From: Fibrobacterota bacterium | GTDB taxonomy: Bacteria > Fibrobacterota > Chitinivibrionia > Chitinivibrionales > Chitinispirillaceae | NCBI GenBank assembly: GCA_023436205.1 | Contig: JAEZKC010000072.1 | Coordinates: 87,825-151,824 of the forward strand | DNA: 64,000 nt | Reading direction: 5' to 3' | The notes under the pieces: model-generated | What the model saw: the letters and a program-made list of their open reading frames with translations, nothing else | Databases searched by the model: none | What the model was told of the DNA's origin: nothing | In this document: positions 8,510-18,115 of the stretch, piece after piece | Numbering within the stretch: the first letter of the stretch is position 1 | Layout: each line of letters begins with the position of its first letter | Made by a program: the position numbers and the translations under genes

Positions 8510-11500
8510 GTGATTTTAAAAGCTCCACAAGACTGGAAAAAAGAGTTTGGCCTGGAAAGCCTTAAACCACCTCGTTTTTTTTCAACCGTGGAACAACTCA
8601 ACATTGAACCCGGAAACGTATCTCAACCGCATGCTCTTCGACGCGCTTTTGAGGACCTGAAAATTGATGGCATTCTCTGCCTTGATCGTAACCCTGTCAT
8701 CTATTTTAGGCAGGTAAGCAGTTTAAATCCAGATAAAATCTATAGACTTCACCGCTCATTCTGGAACCAGGGGATAGCACCTGTTCTGGTCCTTATTGCA
8801 CCACATGAGGTACACATCTATTCGGGGCTTACACCACCGGAAGATATCGTTTCAGAAATGAAGCAATTGCCAGAGCCAATTGAAACACTCAGGCGGGTTG
8901 AAAGTCAGCTTAAGGCATTTCTCCTGGCTGTTGAAACAGGCGAGTACTTCCATAAACACAAATCTTCATTCAATCCCGACACACGTGTTGATCGCAAGCT
9001 TCTTGATAATCTTAGTGCCACACGGCGGCAGCTTGCCGAAATTGAACCATCAGCAATTACCACGACAGAAGCTCTTGATGCCCTGCTTTGCAGAATGGTC
9101 TTTACCTGTTATCTATTTGATCGAGGAATTATTGGAAAGTCTTACTTAGAGGACCTGGGGATAGATGATGCCCGGCATTTGACCGATATACTCTCCAGAC
9201 GGTCACGAAAGAGTGCCAAAACTGAGGTGTATACCCTCTTTAATAAACTGGGAACAGATTTTAACGGTGATCTTTTTTCTGCAGACCTTGTATCTGAAAG
9301 CCGCCAAATAAACAGCAAACATCTGGATATACTGCAGCAGTTTTTCAGTGGAGCAGAAATCAAAACCGGACAACAGTCGCTTTGGCCCTATGATTTCAGC
9401 TTTATTCCCATAGAAACCATCAGCGCCATTTACGAACACTTTCTGAAAGCTGCCGGTTTGGAAAAAAAGAAGGAGGCAGGGGCTTTTTACACGCCGCGAT
9501 TTCTTGCCGAGTTTGTGATTGATATGGCACTGGAGGGTGAAATGACACTGCTGGATAAGCGTTTTTTGGATCCGGCTTGTGGGTCAGGAATTTTTCTTGT
9601 CGGAATATTTAATCGCCTTGCTCAGGAGTGGAATTCGAAAAACCCAGGAGCACGTTATGACCGTCGTGCTCAAGGACTCATGGATATACTTGGGACCAAT
9701 ATTTTTGGTGTTGATAGTAACCCCAGCGCATGTCAGATCACAGCATTCAGTCTTTATCTGGCTTTTCTGGACCAACTATCTCCACCTGATATTAAACGTT
9801 TACTTGGTAAGTGGCAGAAACTTCCTCATCTGGTATCCACTCCAGATAACAGTAACAGCTGTAAATACCATTCAATACATTGTGCAGACTTTTTTTCGGA
9901 GGCTGCGCAACTTCCCGGGAAAGTAGATATTATCATCGGTAATCCCCCATGGGGGCCGGTTAAGAGCAGCAATAAGATAGAAGCAGAAATATGGTGCAAA
10001 GAGCGTAGCCTGCTGCATCCAAACCGTGAGATGTCTGTCCCGTTTATCTGGAAAGCACCGAAACATCTTGAAAAGGGCGGGAAGATCTGTTTTATTCTGC
10101 CACACGGGATATTGTTCAACCATAATGATGCGGCAGTGCGCTTTCAGAAAGCCTTGTTGAGAGCACATCAGCTTGATCGTGTGGTGAATATGGCGGATCA
10201 ACGATTTTTCTTGTTTGAGGAATCACTTGCGCCGGCACTTGTGATCAGGTATCGAGCTGAGAAACCTGAAAGCGGGTCGCAATGTATCGATTACTGGACA
10301 CCTAAAACAGATTGGTCTGTGAGGCAGGCTGAAATCGTAAGCATTTTACCTGAAGACAGAAATATGATTAAGCTTCGGGATGTTTTGACCGATCTTGAAG
10401 GTGACGATGCACCTCAGATCTGGAAAAGAAGATTCTGGGCGACACCACGTGATTGGCGGTTGCTGGAGCGGCTTTCATTGATGCCACGTTTGCGTGATAT
10501 CACCGGGCAAGCAGGGAAAGCTCAAAAAAGGTGGCTTGTTGCTGAGGGCTTTCAACCGTTTGGAAAAAACGATCCTCATTTTTCCAAAAAAACTCTCGAA
10601 TTGCCTACTCGCAATTTTATTGAAGCTTCAAGCTCTGCTTTGAACCTTTTTTCGCTTCTGGAAGATTGTAAACAACTATCGAGTGAACAAATTGCAACTC
10701 GACGGATGATAAAAGATATTTCAATTTTTCAGGCCCCTCATGTTCTTGTAACCAAGGGTTTTCGTATCGCTTTTGCAGATTTTGATGTTTCCTTTCGTCA
10801 TGCGCTGCGTGGTATACACGGTCCGCAATCAGACCGCAAACTCCTGGTTTTTCTTGCGGCTTATTTGCGGTCAGATCTTGCCAAATACTTTCTCTTTCAT
10901 ACATCAACTAATTGGGGGATTTACAGACCTGAAGTACATGTTGAAGAATTATTGCGGATTCCGTTTCCTCTCCCGGATGGCATGCCTGATCCCGCACGTT
11001 GCAATGAGATTGCTAATGAGATTGCAATGAAAGTTACAAGTGCCACTAAGGAAGCTTCGGATCTTTTCTCAAACAGGGAAGAGATAATTGATCGTACTCA
11101 AGAAGACGCTAATAAACTCATTGAGGAATACTTTGACATCGATGATTATGAGCGGATGATTATCGCCGATACGATCAAAATAGTCATTCCCAGCGTACAA
11201 CCAAACCGGGGCACACCCGAAATTCCTAGTATAAAACAGAGCTCTGTTCAGATGAGAGCAACCTACACGGATCTTTTATGTAAAATGCTCAATAATTGGA
11301 GCAGAAGCGAATATTCTGTTCATGGCAGTGCCATAGCCGACTCGAAAACGGGTATTGGTGTTGTAATAATAGAAAAGATAAAGCGTGGTGATTCACCAGC
11401 ACCCCTCCCTTCAGATGAAAAAGAACTGGTGCCCTTGTTGTACAAGCTCAGGAGGATTGCTGCACAACAACATGGAACGTATGAACTGGTGCGAGGGCTT

Positions 11501-11638
11501 AAACTATTTCATAAAAACCTTCTGTATATCACTAAACCTCTGGGTCAACGTTTCTGGAGCACTACCGCCGCTTTAAATGATGCTGATGAAATTGCAGCTT
11601 CTCTACTCACCCGTTCACCAGGCTACGCGATACCATGA
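8510..11638 (+). CDS. Eco57I-like N6-adenine DNA methyltransferase (restriction-modification)
   Basis: 1042 residues, predicted to transfer methyl groups from S-adenosylmethionine to adenine in a specific DNA site. SAM-binding motif I is DPACGSGIF at residues 354-362; the catalytic motif IV is IIGNPPWGP, with NPPW at 478-481, the form typical of type IIG/Eco57I-class enzymes. Residues 1-330 are a helical and mixed N-terminal part (DGILCLDRNPVIYF; QSLWPYDFSFIPIETISAIYEHFL leading into the GAFYTPRFLAEFV boundary). Residues about 650-850 should be target recognition; the last 190 are helical. The start is a GTG at 8510 with GAAGGG eleven bases upstream. No PD-(D/E)XK motif is evident in the N-terminus, and the nuclease appears to be supplied by the next gene, which overlaps by four bases (ATGA). 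It could instead be a BREX/PglX-like enzyme, but no other BREX genes are present. Confidence 0.88.
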   Translation: MILKAPQDWKKEFGLESLKPPRFFSTVEQLNIEPGNVSQPHALRRAFEDLKIDGILCLDRNPVIYFRQVSSLNPDKIYRLHRSFWNQGIAPVLVLIAPHEVHIYSGLTPPEDIVSEMKQLPEPIETLRRVESQLKAFLLAVETGEYFHKHKSSFNPDTRVDRKLLDNLSATRRQLAEIEPSAITTTEALDALLCRMVFTCYLFDRGIIGKSYLEDLGIDDARHLTDILSRRSRKSAKTEVYTLFNKLGTDFNGDLFSADLVSESRQINSKHLDILQQFFSGAEIKTGQQSLWPYDFSFIPIETISAIYEHFLKAAGLEKKKEAGAFYTPRFLAEFVIDMALEGEMTLLDKRFLDPACGSGIFLVGIFNRLAQEWNSKNPGARYDRRAQGLMDILGTNIFGVDSNPSACQITAFSLYLAFLDQLSPPDIKRLLGKWQKLPHLVSTPDNSNSCKYHSIHCADFFSEAAQLPGKVDIIIGNPPWGPVKSSNKIEAEIWCKERSLLHPNREMSVPFIWKAPKHLEKGGKICFILPHGILFNHNDAAVRFQKALLRAHQLDRVVNMADQRFFLFEESLAPALVIRYRAEKPESGSQCIDYWTPKTDWSVRQAEIVSILPEDRNMIKLRDVLTDLEGDDAPQIWKRRFWATPRDWRLLERLSLMPRLRDITGQAGKAQKRWLVAEGFQPFGKNDPHFSKKTLELPTRNFIEASSSALNLFSLLEDCKQLSSEQIATRRMIKDISIFQAPHVLVTKGFRIAFADFDVSFRHALRGIHGPQSDRKLLVFLAAYLRSDLAKYFLFHTSTNWGIYRPEVHVEELLRIPFPLPDGMPDPARCNEIANEIAMKVTSATKEASDLFSNREEIIDRTQEDANKLIEEYFDIDDYERMIIADTIKIVIPSVQPNRGTPEIPSIKQSSVQMRATYTDLLCKMLNNWSRSEYSVHGSAIADSKTGIGVVIIEKIKRGDSPAPLPSDEKELVPLLYKLRRIAAQQHGTYELVRGLKLFHKNLLYITKPLGQRFWSTTAALNDADEIAASLLTRSPGYAIP

Positions 11639-12264
11639 TTTTCGGAGATAGAACTGACTGGGAAGATTATTTTGATCAGCAATTGGTACCCGTTGTACTG
11701 GGCTACGTTCTCACGACATGGGAACAGATGCCAAAACCAGGTTTTTCGGAACATGAGGATGCAATCTCGAATAAGTTGTATAAGGCATTGCTAAACGGTA
11801 AGGAAAGAAACGGACATCCTTTCAGTATTCATAGAGAATATATGGAATTTGATCTGGAACTGGGAAAGGGAATCGGGCGAATAGATATTGTGTTCTTACC
11901 CGGGACTAAAGAGGATATCTATTTAGCTATTGAGGCCAAACGGCTGAACGCGACCATCTCCGGCAAAAAACATTCACTTGCGGGTGAATATGTCAATGAT
12001 GGCATGCAGCGTTATATAGATGGGAAATATGCCCGTTCTGTTAAGCACGGGGTGATGCTTGCTTACGTCCTTGATGGTAAAATTGAGCAGGCAATGAGTG
12101 CTATTGAAAACAGTATTAAAAAATATCATGAAAAGTTAAGCGTGAGAAGTGATGTATTCATTGCCTCAGCAATCAGGCCGCAAGATTCTCGAACTAAAGA
12201 AACACACCATCAGAGAAAGCACGAAAAGACGATCTTCAGACTTCATCACCTGTTTGTAGCCTAA
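11635..12264 (+). CDS. PD-(D/E)XK nuclease partner of the methyltransferase
   Basis: 209 residues. The core matches the PD-(D/E)XK nuclease fold: GRIDIVFL with Asp84, then IYLAIEAKRLN with Glu100 and Lys102, spacing D-x15-ExK, preceded by Glu68-type acidic residue in IHREYME. The N-terminal helices carry WEDYFDQQLVPVVLGY. The start codon sits inside the last codons of the methyltransferase gene (ATGA overlap), so the two are translationally coupled and should act together as restriction nuclease and modification enzyme. The C-terminal 40 residues are basic (HHQRKHEK). No standard restriction enzyme family is recognised, and the target site is unknown. A regulatory role (a nuclease-like domain without activity) is possible but the three active-site residues are all present. 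Confidence 0.75.
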   Translation: MIFGDRTDWEDYFDQQLVPVVLGYVLTTWEQMPKPGFSEHEDAISNKLYKALLNGKERNGHPFSIHREYMEFDLELGKGIGRIDIVFLPGTKEDIYLAIEAKRLNATISGKKHSLAGEYVNDGMQRYIDGKYARSVKHGVMLAYVLDGKIEQAMSAIENSIKKYHEKLSVRSDVFIASAIRPQDSRTKETHHQRKHEKTIFRLHHLFVA

Positions 12265-12483
12265 TGGACTACTCTGCAATCAACCCCAACCAAAATCGAC
12301 TATCCATATTCAATCACACTTTGCAAGAAAAACTGGCCTAGCATTCGGTAAGCACTGAGCTCTTTTCACTTTTCATAGTCCTCCAGAGGGTTATACCGAG
12401 GACGGGCTTACCCTGGGCTGGTATGAGACTGCGCCCATCCTTACGGATTGGGCTACTGCCAGAATTGAGTCCATCCTTTATGG

Positions 12484-14769
12484 CTACTGCATCAGGCGTA
12501 ATTGCCCTACCCTGACGGTGCCGTCATGCTCTGTTCTAATCATATACACTCCTCTGTGTAGGTCCGAAAGCGGTATTGCTATCGAGCCGGAATGCTGTAC
12601 ACCACTGCTGAATTCTTTTGAAAACATCATCTTGCCGTTCAAGGAGAAAATGCTCACTTTTGTTTTTGCTGCACTGGTATGGATTATGAGAGTGTTTACT
12701 GTTAATTTGTATAGGGAGCCCGGCGGATTACCTTTCGCTGAGACTGATCCAAGAGTTGTTGTGGCCTCAACGATTTCGATTTTATCCAGATTGGGGCCGT
12801 CCTGGTTGTTGATAGTTGCAAGAGTAATGGTGCTGGCCCCCCTGGGTAGAGTGAGAGTTATCTGTTTAGTCAGCCAGGTTGCCCAGTCGGTAGTGGCTTC
12901 GAAATTCACGGATGCATTCTGCTGGATTCCGTTCACCGAAACAGATAATGCTCTTGTGGCACCTGAGCCGTTGGCAAATGTAATGTTGACTGATTTCTCG
13001 CCTGCTTCGTCAACATAGACAGGAATCGCAACGGAAGCGGCTGCAGCATTAAAATTGATATACGCTTCACCGGAAAAACCTCCGTTTTTGGTTTCAGAAA
13101 CTGCTTCTTTTAGAGCACCGTATTCAGCCTGGTAAACGAATTTGTCGATTGGAACAAAAGAAGCTGCAATGGAAATGTCGTTTTCCAAAGAAGCGATGGA
13201 ATAAGCTGCATCTGTTCCTGAATGATCCCCGGACCACCCGCTGAAAGTCCATCCGCTGCCAGGGACAGCGGTGAAAGATACCCTTGTGCCTTCATTCAGA
13301 AGGGTACCTTCAGGAGTCTGGGTAATGGTGCCGCCGGGAGATGTCTGTGTAGTAACGGTGTATGATTTTCTGGTATCCTGCACAAAAAAAGCTGAGATGC
13401 TCCTGTTTGCCGACATGGTGACCGTTGCGGGATTGGTGCTTCCAGTAAGATCTCCGCTCCAATGATAAAACAGCCATCCTTGTGCCGGAGTTGCCGTGAC
13501 TGTAATGCTCTGGTTTTTTATATAGCTGCCGCTTGCGGGTGTTACCGAGCCCTGTCCTTGGGCAATGGAAACGGAAAGGCTACATTTCTCTACAGGATTC
13601 TGGTATAAACTGGACAGCGGTACCCGGGTATACTCGACATCTTCCTTGTTCACTGAATAAGCTATGTAAAGATGGTCTTTCCATATCATCGATTTGGGAT
13701 AGTTGTATCCAAGGGTTTTGGCCTTTCCTGTGTATCTCTGCGGTTGGAGATCACTGCCGCCCTTGCGCAGTACAAATGCTTTGTCGAAAATCTGACCATC
13801 TTTACTTAATGATACCACAAGTGGGATTCTTGTTTTGTTTTCAACCGGGTTACTCACCTGAAAAGCTGTTCCGTCAGGTAAATTGCCCGCACTCTGCTTT
13901 GATCGGGAATCGGGCATGTCGGTAAGAACCGGCTTAGACCAGCTGCTGCCGTTATTGAGGCTCACTGACGCCAGTTTTTTGAATGAACTGTTCTGGTCAC
14001 GAAATACCATCACCACCGCATTGTCTGCCCTGTAAAACAAGCTGGGCTCCATTTCCTGCGAATTGGTGCTGCTGACAGACAGATTTGTGTAGGTTGCCTT
14101 TGTCCAGCCTCTGATACCTGATGGATCATCGGTATAGATCGGACAAACGATCAATCCGGGTTGGAAATGGGCAGCCCCGACAATCCTGCCGGACGGCAGC
14201 TGATGAGGGTCTTGTTCAAAGATACCTTTCAGTGAATTCCCGTCTTTCATGGGCAGGTTTTTAGGTGTCGACCAGGTGAGACCATCGGTGCTTGTCATGT
14301 ACTGAGTATAGCCGCCTTTTACTGCCAGACTGGACGGCCACATATTGATGTATGCAATCAGCGTGTCACCGTTGACCCACCATCCCCCTGTAGTGTGATA
14401 TCCGGTATCCCCCGGGGCGACCAGAGTCATTGGAGAAGCCCATGTCGTTCCATCGGTACTGCGGCTGTAAACCACTCTGGTTTCTGGAGCGTCCTCATCG
14501 GTTTTTGAACTTTGCCACTGGCAGTACAGGCTTCCCTTGAAACCGATCAATACTACCCCATTGCTGAAATGGTCGGTCTGACTGGATGGGCTGAAGACTT
14601 TGAATGTTTCGGTTCCGCTGGCGGTTGAAAGGCCCAGATTATCTGGCTTGGTTTGATCAAAGAGAATGCTCTTGGTTGTAAAGGGTGTGCTGCCACTTTG
14701 TGCTGCACAGGGTAAGCATGATAGCAGGATGCAGCAGACAGCAATTTTTTTAACGGTTGTTGTGAGCAT
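12484..14769 (-). CDS. Secreted sialidase-fold beta-propeller enzyme with B repeats, CBM and sorting tail
   Basis: 761 residues. Signal peptide 1-23 (CAAQ). Residues 24-400 form a BNR/sialidase-type beta-propeller with Asp-box-like repeats: YSRSTDGTTWASP, TSTDGLTWSTP, SLNNGSSWSKP. A classical GH33 arginine triad with the early RIP motif is not visible, so the substrate is probably not sialic acid; in this setting a pectin side-chain sugar is more likely. Two InlB-like B repeats follow (400-536), then a CBM6/35-like module starting YQAEYG (543-666) and the sorting tail (690-761). It lies 102 bases after the lyase at 14872 in transcription order, with a hairpin between, so it is probably the second gene of that unit. 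Its last 80 residues and 3' flank are nearly the same as those of the gene at 1218. Confidence 0.75.
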   Translation of the reverse strand: MLTTTVKKIAVCCILLSCLPCAAQSGSTPFTTKSILFDQTKPDNLGLSTASGTETFKVFSPSSQTDHFSNGVVLIGFKGSLYCQWQSSKTDEDAPETRVVYSRSTDGTTWASPMTLVAPGDTGYHTTGGWWVNGDTLIAYINMWPSSLAVKGGYTQYMTSTDGLTWSTPKNLPMKDGNSLKGIFEQDPHQLPSGRIVGAAHFQPGLIVCPIYTDDPSGIRGWTKATYTNLSVSSTNSQEMEPSLFYRADNAVVMVFRDQNSSFKKLASVSLNNGSSWSKPVLTDMPDSRSKQSAGNLPDGTAFQVSNPVENKTRIPLVVSLSKDGQIFDKAFVLRKGGSDLQPQRYTGKAKTLGYNYPKSMIWKDHLYIAYSVNKEDVEYTRVPLSSLYQNPVEKCSLSVSIAQGQGSVTPASGSYIKNQSITVTATPAQGWLFYHWSGDLTGSTNPATVTMSANRSISAFFVQDTRKSYTVTTQTSPGGTITQTPEGTLLNEGTRVSFTAVPGSGWTFSGWSGDHSGTDAAYSIASLENDISIAASFVPIDKFVYQAEYGALKEAVSETKNGGFSGEAYINFNAAAASVAIPVYVDEAGEKSVNITFANGSGATRALSVSVNGIQQNASVNFEATTDWATWLTKQITLTLPRGASTITLATINNQDGPNLDKIEIVEATTTLGSVSAKGNPPGSLYKLTVNTLIIHTSAAKTKVSIFSLNGKMMFSKEFSSGVQHSGSIAIPLSDLHRGVYMIRTEHDGTVRVGQLRLMQ

Positions 14770-14783
14770 GAAGGTAAATCCCT

Positions 14784-14826
14784 TTCAGGGGTGGGGAAGG
14801 GGTGCAGTTCAATCTGCCCCCCTGAA
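14784..14826 (-). terminator. Hairpin after the lyase gene at 14872
   Basis: TTCAGGGG (14784-14791) pairs with CCCCTGAA (14819-14826), with further G/C-rich pairing inside. There is no clear U-tract, so it may attenuate rather than stop transcription into the propeller gene. Confidence 0.5.
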
Positions 14827-14871
14827 CCATAACCGTTCTCTGCCCACCGGTATTTGGCAATTAGTCACTAT

Positions 14872-17637
14872 TTACAGTTCTGAATCATTGAGGAATGCGT
14901 TTAACATCTTAGTCGAATGCACTCCGTTCCCTGTGAATGTAGCAATTCTTACTTTAGCCGCACCCGCCGGGATAGTGCACCATCTGTTGGCCTCGATCTT
15001 TATGGTACTGTTCACTCTCCCAGACAAATCGTATAAAGTGAGCGTACCGGCCACCGGTGAACGGAAATTCATTTTGCGAGCCTGAATCTGCCACTCTGGT
15101 GCAACCTTCTTCAGCGCAGGGGATAAGGTCGCAGTACTCAATGATCCCTCCACGAAAAGCCCCACTGAGCGGGTCATGCTGGAGCCGTCACCATCGGTAA
15201 CGGTAAAATTGACGTAGGTGATTCCGCATTTGCTGGTGGGAGTGATGCTCAAAATCGAATCCTTGACCGATAGCGTCGCGCAGGTTGAGCTTCCAGCTTT
15301 CCAGCTTGGTGACTTGGTGTAGCCTCGAGTCAGTTCAGCCATGTTCACGGTGACTGTCTGGCCTTCAGCAGCGGTTACATGGGGAGTAGCCATCCAGTTG
15401 AGGTAATCCTCCAGGTTGGTATAGCCATCACCGTCCGGATCGCCGTTGCTTTCTGAAAAGTCACCGGATGATCCGTTTTTGTTGAAACCCAGTGCAGTTT
15501 CCCACCAGTCAGGCATTCCGTCGCCGTCACTGTCAAAACCTGATGGTCGAGTTGTTGTAGGGTAGCTTTCATATCCGCCTACATCGCTTTCCCGGTCAGG
15601 CAAGCCGGGTTTACCACTTTTACTTCCCTTGTAAGTGTAGGTGCCGCTCAGAGTCTCTTTGATGATTCTCTTATCATGGTTATCAAACACTGGCATGGTC
15701 ATACCAACATCTGACAAGACACTCTTGTAGGCATCCTTTGCCGTCTGGATAGTGGCATAGGAAGGGAAAAATGGCTTGCTGACCCAGACATCCCAATTGA
15801 GCACTTGGCCACCAGACAATGTGTACTTTCGTCCGCAGTTGTTGTCAGTACCATTGCAAGTAACGCTGCCGGAGTTGGCCTGCAGAATATTACCGGAATA
15901 GTAATAGCTCTGCGAGCCCAACCCAGTTCCTTCCAACTGGGCGTTAAGCATTGTATGTTGACTGGTTGCGGCGCCCTCTTTATAATAATTGTTCACAAAA
16001 TTAACTTGGTGCGCTCCTCCGTCGGTGGCACGGCCGCCCCAGTTGTAGACAACGTTGTTGAAAATGTCCAGTTTCCCGGCATAGTAGTTGTTACCGTCAA
16101 GTCCCCCTCCCAGACTCCAGTTGCGTCCTTCACAGTGAGCCAGCAGGTTATGGTGAAAACTGCCCACATCGCCGCCGATGGTGGCAGCGAAGCCATGCGC
16201 TTTACCCGATGGATAGTTACTGTGATCTGCGATATTCAGCGCCTCTGAGATAAGGGTACGCTGCAGAGTAATATTTTTGGCTCCGCGGGAGCTGAATGCC
16301 TCATCGATGGTCCAACTTATCGAACAGTGGTCCAGAATGCTGACATTGGCGCCTGTCATCCCCATGCCGTCGTAGGTGGTGCCGTATCCCAGTCTTACTT
16401 TCATGTGTCGTACAATCAGATCGTTACCGGTGAATCCGACGGGGGCTTTGCGAATGCAAATTCCTTTGCCGGGTGCAGTCTGTCCTGCGACAGTCACAAA
16501 GGGATCGCTGAGCACCAGGCGTGAGTTGAGAGAGATTATGCCGCCCACATCGAACACAATTGTTCTGGGGCCGGTCTGGTTTTCCACTGCATCCCGAAAG
16601 CTCCCGGCCCCTGCATCGTTGAGATTGGTCACATGAACAACGTTACCCCCGCGACCACCGCGGGCGTAACGTCCGTACCCTTCTGCTCCGGGGAATGCCA
16701 GCTGCCGGGGAGAGAAAGACCAGGTCTTGCCGGCAGTGACGACTCCTCCGGCACCTGTCTCATCGATTCGCCACCAGTAGATATTGTGGTTTGTAAGTCC
16801 TGCGGCAGTGTAGGTGGTGCCGCTCTGGGTTCCCTTGAATTCGGAAGATGATTTGGTAGCCTTGGCGACTTTGGCGGAATCGGTTCCAAGGTAGACGTCA
16901 TGGGAAGAAGCTCCTGAGGCAGCCTTCCAGGAAAGAGTAAGGGAACCGTTATCGGCATCGGCATGCAAGTCGCGGTTGGTGGGATTAGGCTCGGAGGCCT
17001 GCATTGCAGGATTCTCCACATCCAGAGATAAATTATTGATAAATACATTTTTATAACTGCCACTGCCAAGTGAGGTGTAATCGATGGTGACAGCCTGACC
17101 TGTAGTGACATTGAATGAAACAAAAGAGGATGCGGCTTCAGGGATAAGCAGCTTTCTGTTAGTCTGAGGTTGATTGCTGACAACGGTTGTTCCATTAACC
17201 ACTACTTTGATATTTCCGTGCTGGTTTCCATCGATACCGTTATGGTAAGCCTGCATGGTATGTGTGCCGGCCGAAAGGCCCTCAATTGTTACGCGGATGC
17301 TGGCACCGGCGTCCCCATTTGCCACAAACAGTGCGTCGCAGATGAGGCGGGCATAGTTGGGGGCCTGCACACCAGCTTTATAATAAGCCGACTTGATCCC
17401 TGTTCCCGCACCGCCATTGCGGGCGAGAGTGAATTTGACACCTGAAACTGTCATCGAAACACTGCCGGAGGTTTCGCCAACTGCCCATTGGGTATATCCG
17501 GGTTCATTTCCTTCGGCCAAAGATCGGCCAGTCATGTCGAAATCGATAAGGATAGGAGCGGCATTTAACCCTGCAGAAAAGGAAAAGAACGCTGCAGCTA
17601 TCATCAGTATCCAGGGGGTTTGTCGATTTTTTAACAT
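14872..17637 (-). CDS. Secreted multidomain pectate lyase (PL1) with malectin-like and FN3-like N-terminus
   Basis: 921 residues. Signal peptide about 1-27 (SAGLNA). Residues about 28-210 are a malectin-like carbohydrate-binding beta-sandwich (the start matches the gene at 21825). About 212-310 is an FN3-like domain with the SHDVYLGTDSAKV pattern. The PL1 helix begins at about 312 (GYGRYARGGRGGNVVHVTNL) and includes IAGQ-type turn VAGQTAPGKGI and LDHCSISW. Calcium-type repeats DSDGDGMPDWWE (about 700) and DPDGDGYTNLEDYLN (about 732) follow. It lacks the B-repeat/CBM cassette. Its own C-terminus (LTLYDLSGR ... VRIATFTGNGVHSTKMLNAF) is a different sorting-type tail, a decayed copy of which lies after the gene at 18121. 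AAAGGA ribosome-binding site; CGAAC-type promoter at 17692-17754. First gene of a two-gene unit with 12484. Confidence 0.88.
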   Translation of the reverse strand: MLKNRQTPWILMIAAAFFSFSAGLNAAPILIDFDMTGRSLAEGNEPGYTQWAVGETSGSVSMTVSGVKFTLARNGGAGTGIKSAYYKAGVQAPNYARLICDALFVANGDAGASIRVTIEGLSAGTHTMQAYHNGIDGNQHGNIKVVVNGTTVVSNQPQTNRKLLIPEAASSFVSFNVTTGQAVTIDYTSLGSGSYKNVFINNLSLDVENPAMQASEPNPTNRDLHADADNGSLTLSWKAASGASSHDVYLGTDSAKVAKATKSSSEFKGTQSGTTYTAAGLTNHNIYWWRIDETGAGGVVTAGKTWSFSPRQLAFPGAEGYGRYARGGRGGNVVHVTNLNDAGAGSFRDAVENQTGPRTIVFDVGGIISLNSRLVLSDPFVTVAGQTAPGKGICIRKAPVGFTGNDLIVRHMKVRLGYGTTYDGMGMTGANVSILDHCSISWTIDEAFSSRGAKNITLQRTLISEALNIADHSNYPSGKAHGFAATIGGDVGSFHHNLLAHCEGRNWSLGGGLDGNNYYAGKLDIFNNVVYNWGGRATDGGAHQVNFVNNYYKEGAATSQHTMLNAQLEGTGLGSQSYYYSGNILQANSGSVTCNGTDNNCGRKYTLSGGQVLNWDVWVSKPFFPSYATIQTAKDAYKSVLSDVGMTMPVFDNHDKRIIKETLSGTYTYKGSKSGKPGLPDRESDVGGYESYPTTTRPSGFDSDGDGMPDWWETALGFNKNGSSGDFSESNGDPDGDGYTNLEDYLNWMATPHVTAAEGQTVTVNMAELTRGYTKSPSWKAGSSTCATLSVKDSILSITPTSKCGITYVNFTVTDGDGSSMTRSVGLFVEGSLSTATLSPALKKVAPEWQIQARKMNFRSPVAGTLTLYDLSGRVNSTIKIEANRWCTIPAGAAKVRIATFTGNGVHSTKMLNAFLNDSEL

Positions 17638-17691
17638 GAGTAATTCCTTTCCTTGTGTCCGAAGGGCGTTTTGAAGAAAAGCTTAATGCAT

Positions 17692-17754
17692 ATTATACGA
17701 AAAAAAATCAAGGAATGCACGATGTTTTTATGTTGTCACGTACTGTTTCCGAAC
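17692..17754 (-). promoter_or_regulatory. Phased CGAAC-type promoter of the lyase gene at 14872
   Basis: Plus-strand reading: -10 ATTATA (17692-17697), 17 bases, ATGCAC (17715-17720), 29 bases, CGAAC (17750-17754). The upstream element here reads GTACTGTTTCCGAAC, which also recalls half of the CTGTACT palindrome found at 24457 and 39519. Confidence 0.65.
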
Positions 17755-18025
17755 TGAATATTCTGTAATATATTGGAATTGAAGGAGATGTGATTGTCTA
17801 AATAAAATTGTCTTTGACAAATTCCGAACAGATTTAGCGTGTTGGAAGGATCAGTCATTGCAAAGATTGTATTTGCTGAGGCTTAAGTATCCTGAGTAGC
17901 GCAAGCAGGTTGGTTGGAAAAACGTATCTATGATTAGCGCTTCAAATGGTAAGGGGAGAGCTATTGGTTCTCCCCTGATTATACCGTGTGTCGAAAGGGA
18001 TGATCTAGTCCGGCTAGATCATGAG

Positions 18026-18115
18026 TTACAGTTTTGAATTATTATTAAAAGCGTTCAGTTTTTTTACCGAGTGTACTCCGTTTCCCGTGAATTCGGCGAT
18101 TCTGATTCTACGAAT
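18026..18115 (-). pseudogene. Remnant of an alternative C-terminal sorting tail
   Basis: Just after the stop of the lyase at 18121, the minus strand still encodes RRIRIAEFTGNGVHSVKKLN then AFNNNSKL and a stop at 18026-18028. This matches the C-terminus of the lyase at 14872 (VRIATFTGNGVHSTKMLN then AFLNDSEL). It is in a different frame from the end of 18121 and has no start. It looks like the old tail left behind when the present cassette replaced it. Confidence 0.8.

Noticed and set aside
8510..12264. BREX or DISARM system
   Set aside because: Only a methyltransferase and a small nuclease are present; no PglZ, BrxC/L, helicase or PLD genes lie in the window.
1020..12480. GGCTACTG copies flanking the island as phage attachment sites
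   Set aside because: No integrase gene is present and similarity continues into the coding ends, so homologous gene ends explain the repeat better.
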